From Salmonella enterica subsp. enterica serovar Typhimurium str. LT2 (lineage in GTDB: Bacteria > Pseudomonadota > Gammaproteobacteria > Enterobacterales > Enterobacteriaceae): a DNA stretch of 64,000 bases. The DNA is taken from contig NC_003197.2 of assembly GCF_000006945.2 (NCBI RefSeq), positions 1,240,001-1,304,000 of the forward strand. Direction: 5' to 3'. The translations under genes and the position numbers were made by a program. Below, in pieces: positions 16,609-25,457 of the stretch. The notes below the pieces were generated by a model, which ran no database searches, was not told where the DNA came from, and saw nothing but the letters and a program-made list of their open reading frames with translations. Position 1 is the first letter of the stretch. Each line of letters opens with the position of its first letter.

Positions 16609-17031
16609 TTAGATAGAAATTTTTTTACCGCCGCGGTGAGAGACGGAAGTCTGACCGTCAGCCCCGTACAAGGTCGGCTCCTGGTGAGGTTTCAGCACCT
16701 CCAGCGCCTGTTGATTACGCTCGATTTGCCCTTCCAGCAGCCAGCCGTTGTGCTGGTTGAGGTCGCGAAGATGCTGCGTTTTTTCGGTAATCGCCTGCCA
16801 GCGCTCTGCAATGTCATCGTTTGCGCTACGCTGCGCATTCTGCTCCAGACGGCGCTGTTGTTCCAGATAATCCAGCGTCGCCAGCAACGAGCTTTTTTCT
16901 TCTGTAATACGCTGTAGCTGGCTGCCGTTAATCTGGCCTACGGAAAGCTGTTGTTGCTCGGCGTCCATCACCGTCTTCAGGTCATTCAGGACGGTGGTCA
17001 TCTGGTCAAGTATTTCTGACAAACGAGTCAT
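16609..17031 (-). CDS. flgN: Flagellar export chaperone FlgN
   Basis: A 140-residue, largely helical cytoplasmic chaperone. FlgN binds the C-terminal ends of the hook-junction proteins FlgK and FlgL, prevents their aggregation and hands them to the export gate; it also affects FlgM translation in Salmonella. The helices MTRLSEILDQMTTVLNDLKTVMDAEQQQL and LLATLDYLEQQRRLEQNAQ are typical. Its gene starts 4 bp after the flgM stop, so flgM and flgN form one transcript, read from both the flgA class 2 promoter and the flgM class 3 promoter. The partner genes flgK and flgL lie in this window. Confidence 0.96.
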   Translation of the reverse strand: MTRLSEILDQMTTVLNDLKTVMDAEQQQLSVGQINGSQLQRITEEKSSLLATLDYLEQQRRLEQNAQRSANDDIAERWQAITEKTQHLRDLNQHNGWLLEGQIERNQQALEVLKPHQEPTLYGADGQTSVSHRGGKKISI

Positions 17032-17035
17032 ACGC

Positions 17036-17329
17036 TTATTTACTCTGTAAGTAGCTCTGCGCCTCGCGAATGAGCGAGTCTGCTATTTTTCCCGTATCCA
17101 TTTTTAACTCACCGTTACGGATAGCCGTTTTTAATGCTTCGACGCGTTCCATATTAATGTCGCTGACGCCTGGCTGCATGAGCTTCGCTTGCGCGTCGCT
17201 TAACGTTACGCTGGCGCTCGTCGCGGCGGACGTTTTTTCCTGACGCGTTTTTTGTACCGGCGTGTCGCTGGTTTCGCGCGTCTGGACAGTGCTAACGGGT
17301 TTCAAAGGTGAGGTACGGTCAATGCTCAT
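17036..17329 (-). CDS. flgM: Anti-sigma-28 factor FlgM
   Basis: A 97-residue protein that binds and inhibits FliA (sigma-28) until the hook-basal body is complete, when it is exported through the flagellar secretion channel. The N-terminal half ([28 protein letters not shown]) is polar and disordered. The C-terminal half ([35 protein letters not shown]) holds the helices that contact sigma-28. The length and sequence match Salmonella FlgM. A sigma-28 promoter lies just upstream, so FlgM is made both before and after hook completion. Confidence 0.97.
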
Positions 17330-17388
17330 TTATTTATCCTCATCGAGGGTTACGTTGTAGCGGCCAGCTACCATCATGGTTGAATATC

Positions 17389-17415
17389 TCATCGGCAGCC
17401 GCGACAAAATCTTTA
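17389..17415 (-). promoter_or_regulatory. Sigma-28 (class 3) promoter of flgM
   Basis: On the minus strand TAAAGATT, an 11-bp spacer and GCCGATGA closely fit the FliA consensus TAAAGTTT-N11-GCCGATAA. It lies in the flgA-flgM gap, about 60 bp upstream of flgM. Confidence 0.85.
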
Positions 17416-17420
17416 CACAA

Positions 17421-18080
17421 TTATAGGTTAATAAGAATATTCCCATCAGAATCGACGGTTCCACTCACGATTTGACCCGATGTCATGCGCACGCGCGCAT
17501 TTTGCGCGACGGCAGCATTATTCATCGCCTGACCTTCCGCATTGACGCTGAACCCCTCGCCATTGGCGATGACCTGTACTCGTTGCCCCGCTTTGACGCG
17601 CCAGGCCTGACGTATCATCGTAAGCTGTACCGGCTGCCCGGGAGCGAGATCGCGCAAACTGACGGCATCCTGAATCTGACGGATATCCAGTACCGTCCGC
17701 GGCGGTAACTGATCCAGCCTGCCACGTTTTAGCGTGACGTTGGCCGGCGTCAATTTTCCGCCGCGCGCGATGGGCGCGGCAACGGCGACATAATTGCCGG
17801 TCGCTTGCACATTCACCTGCAAATAACGTTTTTCATTGGCGCAGCGCGCCACCACATTGACGTTGCCCCACAGCTTCGCGCTGCCCGTCATGCTGAAGGC
17901 TGGCTGTTCGCAGCTCGGTAGCAGATTGGGCGATGAACGGAGCGTGACAACCACCTCGTCGCTGAAGCCAGCCAGACGCTGGGAAAACCACGTGGTCAGC
18001 TGGGCGTTGATGTCCTGCGCCATTGTCAGGGGGCTGAACAGCAAAGCCGCCACGGCGAATCCTCGTTTTAACGTTTGCAT
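17421..18080 (-). CDS. flgA: Flagellar P-ring assembly chaperone FlgA
   Basis: A 219-residue periplasmic protein needed to assemble FlgI into the P ring. The Sec signal peptide MQTLKRGFAVAALLFSPLTMAQD is clear, with cleavage after MA. The C-terminal SAF domain is visible as VAVAAPIARGGKLTPANVTLKRGRLDQLPPRTV and DLAPGQPVQLTMIRQAWRVKAGQRVQVIANGEGFSV. It is divergent from flgB and shares the control region with it. flgM and flgN follow in the same direction. Confidence 0.96.
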   Translation of the reverse strand: MQTLKRGFAVAALLFSPLTMAQDINAQLTTWFSQRLAGFSDEVVVTLRSSPNLLPSCEQPAFSMTGSAKLWGNVNVVARCANEKRYLQVNVQATGNYVAVAAPIARGGKLTPANVTLKRGRLDQLPPRTVLDIRQIQDAVSLRDLAPGQPVQLTMIRQAWRVKAGQRVQVIANGEGFSVNAEGQAMNNAAVAQNARVRMTSGQIVSGTVDSDGNILINL

Positions 18081-18136
18081 GGTACTTCCCCCTGGTTGAT
18101 GTCATGACAGGATTCTACCCGTGTGAAGCAAGCATC

Positions 18137-18178
18137 AACGCAATAAATAGCGACGCATTTTGCGTTTATTCCGGCGAT
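18137..18178. promoter_or_regulatory. Paired FlhD4C2 boxes between flgA and flgB
   Basis: A box AACGCAATAAATAGCG (18137-18152) fits the FlhDC consensus AAYGSNNNAAATARCG. A 10-bp spacer separates it from an inverted partner (18163-18178; minus strand ATCGCCGGAATAAACG). This is the layout expected of a class 2 site serving divergent flgAMN and flgBCDEFGHIJ. Confidence 0.85.
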
Positions 18179-18236
18179 AACGCGCGCGTGAAGGCATTTA
18201 AGCTGTCGGCTGAATTTTGCCATTTGCGGAGGAGAT

Positions 18237-18653
18237 ATGCTCGACAGGCTCGATGCCGCCTTACGATTTCAGCAGGAAGCGCTAAATCTGCGCGCGCAAC
18301 GTCAGGAAATATTAGCGGCGAATATCGCCAATGCCGATACGCCGGGGTATCAGGCGCGCGATATTGATTTTGCCAGTGAGTTAAAAAAGGTGATGGTGCG
18401 TGGACGGGAAGAAACCGGCGGCGTCGCGTTAACGTTGACTTCCTCTCACCATATTCCCGCCCAGGCGGTCTCTTCTCCCGCAGTGGATCTGCTTTATCGC
18501 GTACCCGATCAGCCTTCTTTGGATGGTAATACCGTAGATATGGACAGGGAACGTACGCAGTTTGCGGATAACAGTCTCAAATATCAGATGGGGCTTACCG
18601 TTCTGGGTAGCCAACTCAAAGGCATGATGAATGTGCTACAGGGAGGAAACTAA
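18237..18653 (+). CDS. flgB: Flagellar proximal rod protein FlgB
   Basis: A 138-residue rod subunit of the flagellar basal body. The conserved N-terminal rod/hook motif is seen in RQEILAANIANADTPGYQARD, and the C-terminal helix with RTQFADNSLKYQMGLTVLGSQLKGMM is typical of axial proteins. It has no Sec signal and is exported through the flagellar type III system. The start ATG follows GGAGGAGA. It is the first gene of the rightward flgBCDEFGHIJ operon, driven by the FlhDC-dependent class 2 promoter. flgC follows after 3 bp. Confidence 0.97.
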   Translation: MLDRLDAALRFQQEALNLRAQRQEILAANIANADTPGYQARDIDFASELKKVMVRGREETGGVALTLTSSHHIPAQAVSSPAVDLLYRVPDQPSLDGNTVDMDRERTQFADNSLKYQMGLTVLGSQLKGMMNVLQGGN

Positions 18654-18656
18654 TTC

Positions 18657-19061
18657 GTGGCGCTGTTAAACATTTTTGATATTGCCGGATCGGCGCTTGC
18701 CGCACAGTCCAAACGGTTGAACGTTGCGGCCAGTAACCTGGCGAATGCGGATAGCGTCACCGGCCCGGACGGACAGCCTTATCGCGCCAAACAGGTGGTT
18801 TTTCAGGTGGACGCCGCGCCGGGTCAAGCCACTGGCGGGGTAAAGGTCGCCAGCGTGATTGAAAGTCAGGCACCGGAAAAGCTGGTTTATGAGCCAGGCA
18901 ATCCGCTGGCGGACGCTAATGGTTACGTCAAAATGCCCAACGTCGATGTGGTCGGCGAAATGGTCAACACGATGTCAGCCTCGCGCAGCTATCAGGCAAA
19001 TATCGAAGTCCTGAATACCGTAAAAAGCATGATGCTTAAAACGCTGACATTAGGCCAGTAA
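18657..19061 (+). CDS. flgC: Flagellar proximal rod protein FlgC
   Basis: A 134-residue rod subunit. The axial N-terminal motif is LNVAASNLANADSVTGPDGQPYRAKQVVFQ, and the C-terminal pattern VDVVGEMVNTMSASRSYQANIEVLNTVKSMMLKTL is the family signature. It begins with GTG at 18657, with GGGAGG upstream inside the end of flgB, so translation is probably coupled to flgB. flgD follows after 11 bp with its own AAAGGAGG site. Confidence 0.97.
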   Translation: MALLNIFDIAGSALAAQSKRLNVAASNLANADSVTGPDGQPYRAKQVVFQVDAAPGQATGGVKVASVIESQAPEKLVYEPGNPLADANGYVKMPNVDVVGEMVNTMSASRSYQANIEVLNTVKSMMLKTLTLGQ

Positions 19062-19072
19062 AGGAGGCGCGT

Positions 19073-19771
19073 ATGTCTATTGCCGTAAATATGAATGACC
19101 CGACCAACACGGGCGTCAAAACGACGACCGGCAGCGGATCGATGACCGGAAGCAACGCTGCCGATCTGCAAAGCAGTTTCCTGACCTTACTGGTCGCGCA
19201 ATTGAAGAACCAGGACCCGACTAACCCATTACAAAATAATGAGTTAACGACACAGTTGGCGCAAATCAGTACCGTGAGCGGCATTGAAAAACTGAATACG
19301 ACGCTGGGGGCTATTTCCGGGCAAATCGATAATAGTCAGTCCCTACAGGCGACCACGCTGATTGGACATGGCGTTATGGTGCCTGGCACCACAATTCTGG
19401 CGGGTAAAGGCGCGGAAGAAGGGGCCGTGACGTCCACGACGCCGTTTGGCGTGGAATTGCAACAGCCTGCGGACAAAGTGACGGCAACCATTACCGATAA
19501 AGATGGCCGGGTGGTACGGACGCTGGAGATCGGTGAGTTGCGAGCCGGGGTACACACCTTTACCTGGGATGGTAAGCAAACGGACGGAACAACGGTACCG
19601 AATGGTTCTTACAACATTGCGATTACCGCCAGCAATGGCGGGACGCAACTGGTGGCGCAGCCGCTGCAATTCGCTCTGGTACAGGGCGTGACGAAGGGCA
19701 GTAACGGCAACCTGTTGGATCTGGGTACCTACGGCACCACCACACTCGACGAAGTTCGGCAAATAATCTAA
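19073..19771 (+). CDS. flgD: Flagellar hook assembly (cap) protein FlgD
   Basis: A 232-residue scaffold that caps the growing hook and is discarded when the hook is finished. The N-terminal FlgD domain includes FLTLLVAQLKNQDPTNPLQNNELTTQLAQISTVSGIEKLN, the family signature. The C-terminal FlgD Ig-like domain is seen in TDGTTVPNGSYNIAITASNGG. The length matches Salmonella FlgD. It is in the middle of the hook-basal-body operon, just before the hook gene flgE. Confidence 0.97.
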   Translation: MSIAVNMNDPTNTGVKTTTGSGSMTGSNAADLQSSFLTLLVAQLKNQDPTNPLQNNELTTQLAQISTVSGIEKLNTTLGAISGQIDNSQSLQATTLIGHGVMVPGTTILAGKGAEEGAVTSTTPFGVELQQPADKVTATITDKDGRVVRTLEIGELRAGVHTFTWDGKQTDGTTVPNGSYNIAITASNGGTQLVAQPLQFALVQGVTKGSNGNLLDLGTYGTTTLDEVRQII

Positions 19772-19797
19772 GCCCTTACACTTATCAGGAGTCAGTC

Positions 19798-21009
19798 ATG
19801 TCTTTTTCTCAAGCGGTTAGCGGCCTGAACGCTGCGGCCACCAACCTTGATGTTATCGGTAATAACATCGCCAACTCCGCCACCTATGGCTTTAAGTCCG
19901 GTACGGCATCATTTGCCGATATGTTCGCCGGTTCCAAAGTGGGGCTGGGCGTAAAAGTGGCGGGGATTACCCAGGATTTTACCGACGGTACGACAACGAA
20001 CACCGGGCGCGGGCTGGATGTCGCGATTAGCCAGAACGGTTTTTTCCGCCTGGTAGACAGCAACGGTTCCGTGTTCTATAGCCGCAACGGCCAGTTCAAA
20101 CTGGACGAGAACCGTAACCTGGTCAATATGCAGGGGATGCAGTTGACCGGCTATCCGGCCACCGGTACGCCGCCGACCATTCAGCAGGGGGCGAATCCTG
20201 CGCCGATCACCATTCCGAACACGCTGATGGCGGCGAAATCGACCACCACCGCGTCAATGCAGATCAACCTGAACTCAACGGACCCTGTACCGTCTAAAAC
20301 GCCCTTTAGCGTGAGTGATGCGGATTCGTATAACAAAAAAGGCACCGTCACCGTTTATGACAGCCAGGGTAATGCCCATGACATGAACGTCTATTTTGTG
20401 AAAACCAAAGATAATGAATGGGCCGTGTACACCCATGACAGCAGCGATCCTGCAGCCACTGCGCCAACAACGGCGTCCACTACGCTGAAATTCAATGAAA
20501 ACGGGATTCTGGAGTCTGGCGGTACGGTGAACATCACCACCGGTACGATTAATGGCGCGACAGCGGCCACCTTCTCCCTCAGCTTCCTTAACTCCATGCA
20601 GCAGAACACCGGGGCTAATAACATCGTCGCCACCAATCAAAACGGCTATAAGCCGGGCGACCTGGTGAGCTACCAGATTAACAACGACGGCACCGTGGTT
20701 GGCAACTACTCCAACGAGCAGGAGCAGGTGCTGGGGCAGATTGTGCTGGCTAACTTCGCCAACAACGAAGGTCTGGCATCCCAGGGCGATAACGTCTGGG
20801 CGGCGACGCAGGCTTCCGGGGTTGCGCTGCTGGGGACTGCCGGTTCCGGCAACTTCGGTAAGCTGACGAACGGCGCGCTGGAAGCCTCTAACGTGGATTT
20901 GAGTAAAGAGCTGGTGAATATGATCGTCGCGCAGCGTAACTACCAGTCGAATGCGCAGACCATCAAAACCCAGGACCAGATCCTCAATACGCTGGTTAAC
21001 CTGCGCTAA
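19798..21009 (+). CDS. flgE: Flagellar hook protein FlgE
   Basis: The 403-residue hook subunit. The conserved N-terminus MSFSQAVSGLNAAATNLDVIGNNIANSATYGFKS and C-terminus (SNVDLSKELVNMIVAQRNYQSNAQTIKTQDQILNTLVNLR) form the inner coiled-coil tube D0; the middle is the surface-exposed D1/D2 region. About 120 copies form the universal joint. The start ATG follows CAGGAG. The length equals Salmonella FlgE, one residue longer than the E. coli form. Confidence 0.98.
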   Translation: MSFSQAVSGLNAAATNLDVIGNNIANSATYGFKSGTASFADMFAGSKVGLGVKVAGITQDFTDGTTTNTGRGLDVAISQNGFFRLVDSNGSVFYSRNGQFKLDENRNLVNMQGMQLTGYPATGTPPTIQQGANPAPITIPNTLMAAKSTTTASMQINLNSTDPVPSKTPFSVSDADSYNKKGTVTVYDSQGNAHDMNVYFVKTKDNEWAVYTHDSSDPAATAPTTASTTLKFNENGILESGGTVNITTGTINGATAATFSLSFLNSMQQNTGANNIVATNQNGYKPGDLVSYQINNDGTVVGNYSNEQEQVLGQIVLANFANNEGLASQGDNVWAATQASGVALLGTAGSGNFGKLTNGALEASNVDLSKELVNMIVAQRNYQSNAQTIKTQDQILNTLVNLR

Positions 21010-21029
21010 GCGCCTGACGGGATAGCTTA

Positions 21030-21785
21030 ATGGATCACGCAATTTATACCGCCATGGGGGCGGCCAGCCAGACGCTTAACCAGCAGGCGGTAACGGCCAG
21101 CAACCTGGCTAATGCCTCAACGCCGGGCTTTCGCGCGCAGCTTAACGCGCTACGCGCGGTGCCCGTTGATGGCCTCTCTTTAGCAACGCGCACGCTGGTT
21201 ACGGCGTCGACGCCGGGGGCGGATATGACCCCGGGTCAGTTGGACTACACCTCCCGTCCGCTGGATGTCGCGTTACAGCAGGACGGCTGGCTGGTAGTGC
21301 AAGCGGCGGATGGCGCTGAAGGATATACCCGTAACGGGAATATCCAGGTGGGTCCGACCGGGCAGTTAACCATTCAGGGACATCCGGTTATCGGCGAAGG
21401 CGGCCCGATTACCGTTCCTGAAGGGTCGGAAATCACCATTGCGGCAGACGGCACGATCTCCGCGCTCAATCCCGGCGACCCGCCAAACACGGTGGCGCCC
21501 GTTGGGCGACTGAAGCTGGTCAAAGCGGAAGGCAATGAGGTGCAGCGGAGCGATGACGGTTTATTCCGCCTTACCGCCGAGGCACAGGCTGAACGCGGGG
21601 CGGTACTGGCCGCCGACCCGTCAATTCGCATTATGTCGGGCGTGCTGGAGGGCAGTAACGTCAAGCCGGTTGAAGCCATGACCGACATGATCGCCAACGC
21701 ACGTCGTTTTGAAATGCAGATGAAGGTTATCACCAGCGTAGATGAGAACGAAGGGCGAGCTAACCAACTGCTGTCGATGAGTTAA
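21030..21785 (+). CDS. flgF: Flagellar proximal rod protein FlgF
   Basis: A 251-residue rod subunit. The axial N-terminal motif is LNQQAVTASNLANASTPGFRAQLNALRAVP, the middle YTRNGNIQVGPTGQLTIQGHPVIGEGGPI is the FlgE/F/G-like beta domain, and the C-terminal NVKPVEAMTDMIANARRFEMQMKVI is the coiled coil. It lacks a Sec signal and is exported by the flagellar type III system. It precedes its close relative flgG. Confidence 0.97.
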   Translation: MDHAIYTAMGAASQTLNQQAVTASNLANASTPGFRAQLNALRAVPVDGLSLATRTLVTASTPGADMTPGQLDYTSRPLDVALQQDGWLVVQAADGAEGYTRNGNIQVGPTGQLTIQGHPVIGEGGPITVPEGSEITIAADGTISALNPGDPPNTVAPVGRLKLVKAEGNEVQRSDDGLFRLTAEAQAERGAVLAADPSIRIMSGVLEGSNVKPVEAMTDMIANARRFEMQMKVITSVDENEGRANQLLSMS

Positions 21786-21798
21786 TACAGGACATTTT

Positions 21799-22581
21799 AT
21801 GATCAGTTCATTATGGATCGCCAAAACCGGTCTGGACGCGCAGCAAACCAATATGGATGTGATTGCCAATAACCTGGCAAACGTCAGCACCAATGGTTTT
21901 AAGCGTCAGCGCGCGGTATTTGAAGATCTGTTGTATCAGACCATCCGCCAGCCGGGCGCGCAGTCGTCCGAGCAGACGACGCTGCCTTCAGGGCTGCAAA
22001 TCGGTACCGGCGTGCGTCCGGTCGCCACGGAGCGTCTGCACAGTCAGGGGAACCTGTCGCAGACCAACAACAGTAAAGATGTGGCGATTAAAGGGCAGGG
22101 CTTTTTCCAGGTCATGCTGCCGGACGGTACGTCTGCTTATACCCGCGACGGCTCTTTCCAGGTGGATCAGAATGGTCAACTGGTGACGGCGGGCGGTTTT
22201 CAGGTGCAGCCGGCAATCACCATTCCGGCCAACGCGTTAAGCATCACGATTGGCCGCGACGGCGTGGTCAGCGTTACCCAGCAGGGGCAGGCCGCGCCGG
22301 TTCAGGTCGGGCAGCTTAACCTGACCACCTTTATGAACGACACCGGGCTGGAAAGCATTGGCGAGAACCTCTATATCGAAACGCAATCGTCCGGCGCGCC
22401 GAACGAAAGCACGCCGGGGCTCAACGGCGCGGGGTTGTTGTATCAAGGGTATGTCGAAACGTCGAACGTTAACGTGGCGGAAGAGCTGGTGAACATGATT
22501 CAGGTTCAACGCGCCTATGAAATTAACAGTAAAGCAGTATCGACGACCGATCAGATGCTGCAGAAACTGACGCAACTCTAA
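21799..22581 (+). CDS. flgG: Flagellar distal rod protein FlgG
   Basis: The 260-residue distal rod subunit. It shares the axial N-terminal motif (TNMDVIANNLANVSTNGFKRQRAVFEDLLYQ) and C-terminal coil (SNVNVAEELVNMIQVQRAYEINSKAVSTTDQMLQKLTQL) with FlgE and FlgF. The extra segment FEDLLYQTIRQPGAQSSEQT near residues 38-57 is the FlgG-specific stretch that stiffens the rod relative to the hook. The P and L rings made by the next genes form bushings around it. Confidence 0.97.
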   Translation: MISSLWIAKTGLDAQQTNMDVIANNLANVSTNGFKRQRAVFEDLLYQTIRQPGAQSSEQTTLPSGLQIGTGVRPVATERLHSQGNLSQTNNSKDVAIKGQGFFQVMLPDGTSAYTRDGSFQVDQNGQLVTAGGFQVQPAITIPANALSITIGRDGVVSVTQQGQAAPVQVGQLNLTTFMNDTGLESIGENLYIETQSSGAPNESTPGLNGAGLLYQGYVETSNVNVAEELVNMIQVQRAYEINSKAVSTTDQMLQKLTQL

Positions 22582-22635
22582 GGGGCCGCCGGTGGGGGAT
22601 ACGCCACCGGCTCCCTGATTTTGAAGATGAAGGTA

Positions 22636-23334
22636 ATGCAAAAATACGCGCTTCACGCTTACCCAGTTATGGCCCTGATGGTCGCGACGCTGACAGGATG
22701 CGCCTGGATACCCGCTAAACCGCTTGTGCAGGGGGCGACCACGGCGCAGCCGATACCTGGCCCGGTACCGGTGGCGAATGGCTCCATATTTCAGTCTGCG
22801 CAGCCGATTAATTATGGCTATCAGCCGCTTTTTGAAGATCGTCGACCGCGTAATATCGGCGATACGCTCACGATTGTGTTACAGGAAAACGTCAGCGCCA
22901 GTAAAAGCTCGTCGGCAAATGCCAGCCGCGACGGCAAAACCAGTTTTGGTTTTGATACGGTACCGCGTTATCTGCAGGGATTATTCGGTAATTCCCGCGC
23001 GGATATGGAGGCCTCCGGCGGCAACTCTTTTAACGGCAAAGGCGGCGCGAATGCCAGCAATACCTTTAGCGGCACGCTGACCGTGACCGTCGATCAGGTT
23101 CTGGCCAATGGCAATTTACACGTCGTGGGGGAAAAACAGATCGCGATTAATCAGGGAACGGAATTCATCCGCTTCTCCGGCGTGGTAAATCCACGCACCA
23201 TCAGCGGCAGCAACTCTGTTCCCTCGACACAGGTGGCGGATGCGCGGATTGAATATGTCGGGAACGGCTATATTAACGAAGCGCAAAATATGGGCTGGCT
23301 GCAACGTTTCTTCCTTAATTTGTCGCCGATGTAA
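22636..23334 (+). CDS. flgH: Flagellar L-ring lipoprotein FlgH
   Basis: The 232-residue outer-membrane L-ring subunit. The signal peptide ends in the lipobox LTGC, giving lipidated Cys21. The mature protein has the conserved [17 protein letters not shown] and [31 protein letters not shown] segments. I chose the ATG at 22636, which gives the Salmonella length. The GAAGG upstream is unusually close (2 bp), so the ATG at 22627 or TTG at 22621 cannot be fully ruled out. It is Sec-exported, unlike the rod proteins on either side. Confidence 0.94.
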
Positions 23335-23345
23335 GCGAGGTGTAT

Positions 23346-24443
23346 GTGTTTAAAGCTCTTGCAGGAATCGTTCTGGCACTGGTTGCCACTCTGGCGCACG
23401 CCGAGCGTATCCGGGATCTGACCAGTGTCCAGGGAGTACGGGAAAACTCGCTGATCGGCTACGGGCTGGTGGTCGGGTTGGACGGTACGGGCGACCAGAC
23501 GACCCAGACGCCATTTACCACTCAGACGCTGAATAACATGCTGTCACAACTGGGGATTACGGTCCCCACCGGCACCAATATGCAGTTGAAAAACGTGGCG
23601 GCGGTGATGGTGACGGCGTCGTATCCGCCTTTTGCGCGACAGGGACAAACGATCGATGTCGTTGTTTCCTCAATGGGGAACGCTAAAAGTCTGCGTGGCG
23701 GGACGTTATTAATGACGCCGTTAAAAGGGGTGGACAGCCAGGTGTATGCTTTGGCGCAGGGCAATATTCTGGTCGGTGGCGCGGGCGCTTCCGCAGGCGG
23801 CAGTAGCGTGCAGGTTAACCAGCTTAATGGCGGGCGCATCACTAACGGCGCGATTATCGAACGCGAGTTGCCGACTCAGTTCGGCGCTGGCAACACCATT
23901 AATCTGCAATTGAACGACGAAGATTTTACGATGGCGCAGCAAATTACCGACGCCATCAACCGCGCGCGCGGTTACGGCAGCGCCACTGCGCTTGATGCGC
24001 GAACGGTACAGGTACGCGTGCCCAGCGGCAACAGCTCGCAGGTGCGTTTTCTGGCGGACATTCAAAATATGGAAGTCAACGTGACGCCGCAGGATGCAAA
24101 AGTCGTGATCAACTCGCGTACCGGTTCGGTGGTCATGAATCGGGAAGTCACGCTGGATAGCTGCGCTGTGGCGCAGGGCAATTTGTCAGTGACAGTCAAT
24201 CGCCAGCTCAACGTCAACCAGCCGAATACGCCATTTGGCGGCGGGCAGACCGTGGTGACGCCACAGACTCAGATAGATTTGCGTCAGAGCGGCGGATCGC
24301 TACAGAGCGTGCGTTCCAGCGCCAATCTGAACAGCGTAGTGCGTGCGCTGAATGCGCTTGGCGCGACGCCGATGGATCTGATGTCGATTTTGCAGTCCAT
24401 GCAGAGCGCGGGCTGTCTACGCGCCAAACTGGAAATCATCTGA
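23346..24443 (+). CDS. flgI: Flagellar P-ring protein FlgI
   Basis: The 365-residue periplasmic P-ring subunit. A Sec signal peptide ([18 protein letters not shown]) precedes [31 protein letters not shown], the family signature. Two cysteines late in the protein (LDSCAVAQ and [12 protein letters not shown]) match the disulfide formed by DsbA in known P rings. I chose the GTG at 23346 to give the usual length; another GTG two codons earlier is possible. Its stop codon overlaps the flgJ start by one base. Confidence 0.95.
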
Positions 24444-25393
24444 TGATCGGAGACGGTAAATTGCTGGCCAGCGCGGCCTGGGATGCGCAATCTCTGAACG
24501 AACTGAAAGCGAAAGCGGGCCAGGACCCGGCGGCGAATATCCGTCCTGTGGCCCGTCAGGTGGAAGGGATGTTTGTGCAGATGATGCTGAAAAGTATGCG
24601 CGAGGCTTTACCCAAAGATGGTTTATTCAGCAGCGATCAGACGCGTCTGTATACCAGCATGTATGACCAGCAGATCGCCCAGCAGATGACCGCCGGTAAG
24701 GGATTGGGGCTGGCGGATATGATGGTTAAACAGATGACCAGCGGGCAGACGATGCCTGCGGATGACGCGCCGCAAGTACCGCTTAAATTCTCCCTGGAGA
24801 CGGTAAACAGCTATCAAAATCAGGCGCTGACCCAACTGGTGCGCAAAGCCATACCGAAAACGCCGGACAGCAGCGATGCGCCGCTCTCCGGCGACAGTAA
24901 AGACTTTCTGGCCCGGCTTTCGCTCCCTGCGAGGCTGGCCAGCGAACAAAGCGGGGTGCCGCATCATCTGATTCTGGCGCAGGCGGCACTGGAGTCCGGC
25001 TGGGGGCAGCGGCAAATCCTGCGGGAGAATGGCGAACCCAGCTATAACGTATTTGGCGTGAAAGCGACCGCCAGTTGGAAAGGGCCGGTGACGGAGATCA
25101 CCACCACTGAATACGAAAATGGCGAAGCGAAAAAAGTGAAAGCGAAATTCCGCGTCTATAGCTCGTATCTGGAGGCATTATCGGATTATGTCGCGCTGTT
25201 AACGCGTAACCCACGCTACGCTGCCGTGACCACTGCCGCCACGGCAGAGCAGGGCGCAGTGGCTCTGCAAAACGCCGGATACGCCACTGACCCGAATTAC
25301 GCGCGTAAATTGACCAGCATGATTCAGCAGTTGAAAGCGATGAGTGAAAAGGTCAGCAAAACCTACAGCGCGAATCTCGACAATCTCTTTTAA
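24443..25393 (+). CDS. flgJ: Flagellar rod cap and muramidase FlgJ
   Basis: A 316-residue two-domain protein. The N-terminal half (EGMFVQMMLKSMREALPKDGLFSSDQTRLYTSMYDQQIAQQM) is the rod-cap domain that helps rod assembly. The C-terminal half is a beta-N-acetylglucosaminidase-type muramidase that opens the peptidoglycan for the rod; the catalytic glutamate lies in ILAQAALESGWGQRQI (near residue 184) and a second acidic residue in the YSSYLEALSDYVALL region. It is the last gene of the class 2 operon; flgKL follow with their own promoter. Confidence 0.97.
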   Translation: MIGDGKLLASAAWDAQSLNELKAKAGQDPAANIRPVARQVEGMFVQMMLKSMREALPKDGLFSSDQTRLYTSMYDQQIAQQMTAGKGLGLADMMVKQMTSGQTMPADDAPQVPLKFSLETVNSYQNQALTQLVRKAIPKTPDSSDAPLSGDSKDFLARLSLPARLASEQSGVPHHLILAQAALESGWGQRQILRENGEPSYNVFGVKATASWKGPVTEITTTEYENGEAKKVKAKFRVYSSYLEALSDYVALLTRNPRYAAVTTAATAEQGAVALQNAGYATDPNYARKLTSMIQQLKAMSEKVSKTYSANLDNLF

Positions 25394-25398
25394 ATTGC

Positions 25399-25425
25399 TC
25401 AAGTCCACGTAGTCGCTGCCGATAA
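25399..25425 (+). promoter_or_regulatory. Sigma-28 (class 3) promoter of flgKL
   Basis: TCAAGTCC, an 11-bp spacer and GCCGATAA fit the FliA consensus; the -10 part is exact. It lies 32 bp upstream of the flgK start. Confidence 0.88.
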
Positions 25426-25457
25426 CAACGAGTATTGAAGGATTAAAAGGAACCATC

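Noticed and set aside
20275..21042. 255-codon leftward frame over flgE
   Set aside because: Antisense to the hook gene; no ribosome site and no family match.
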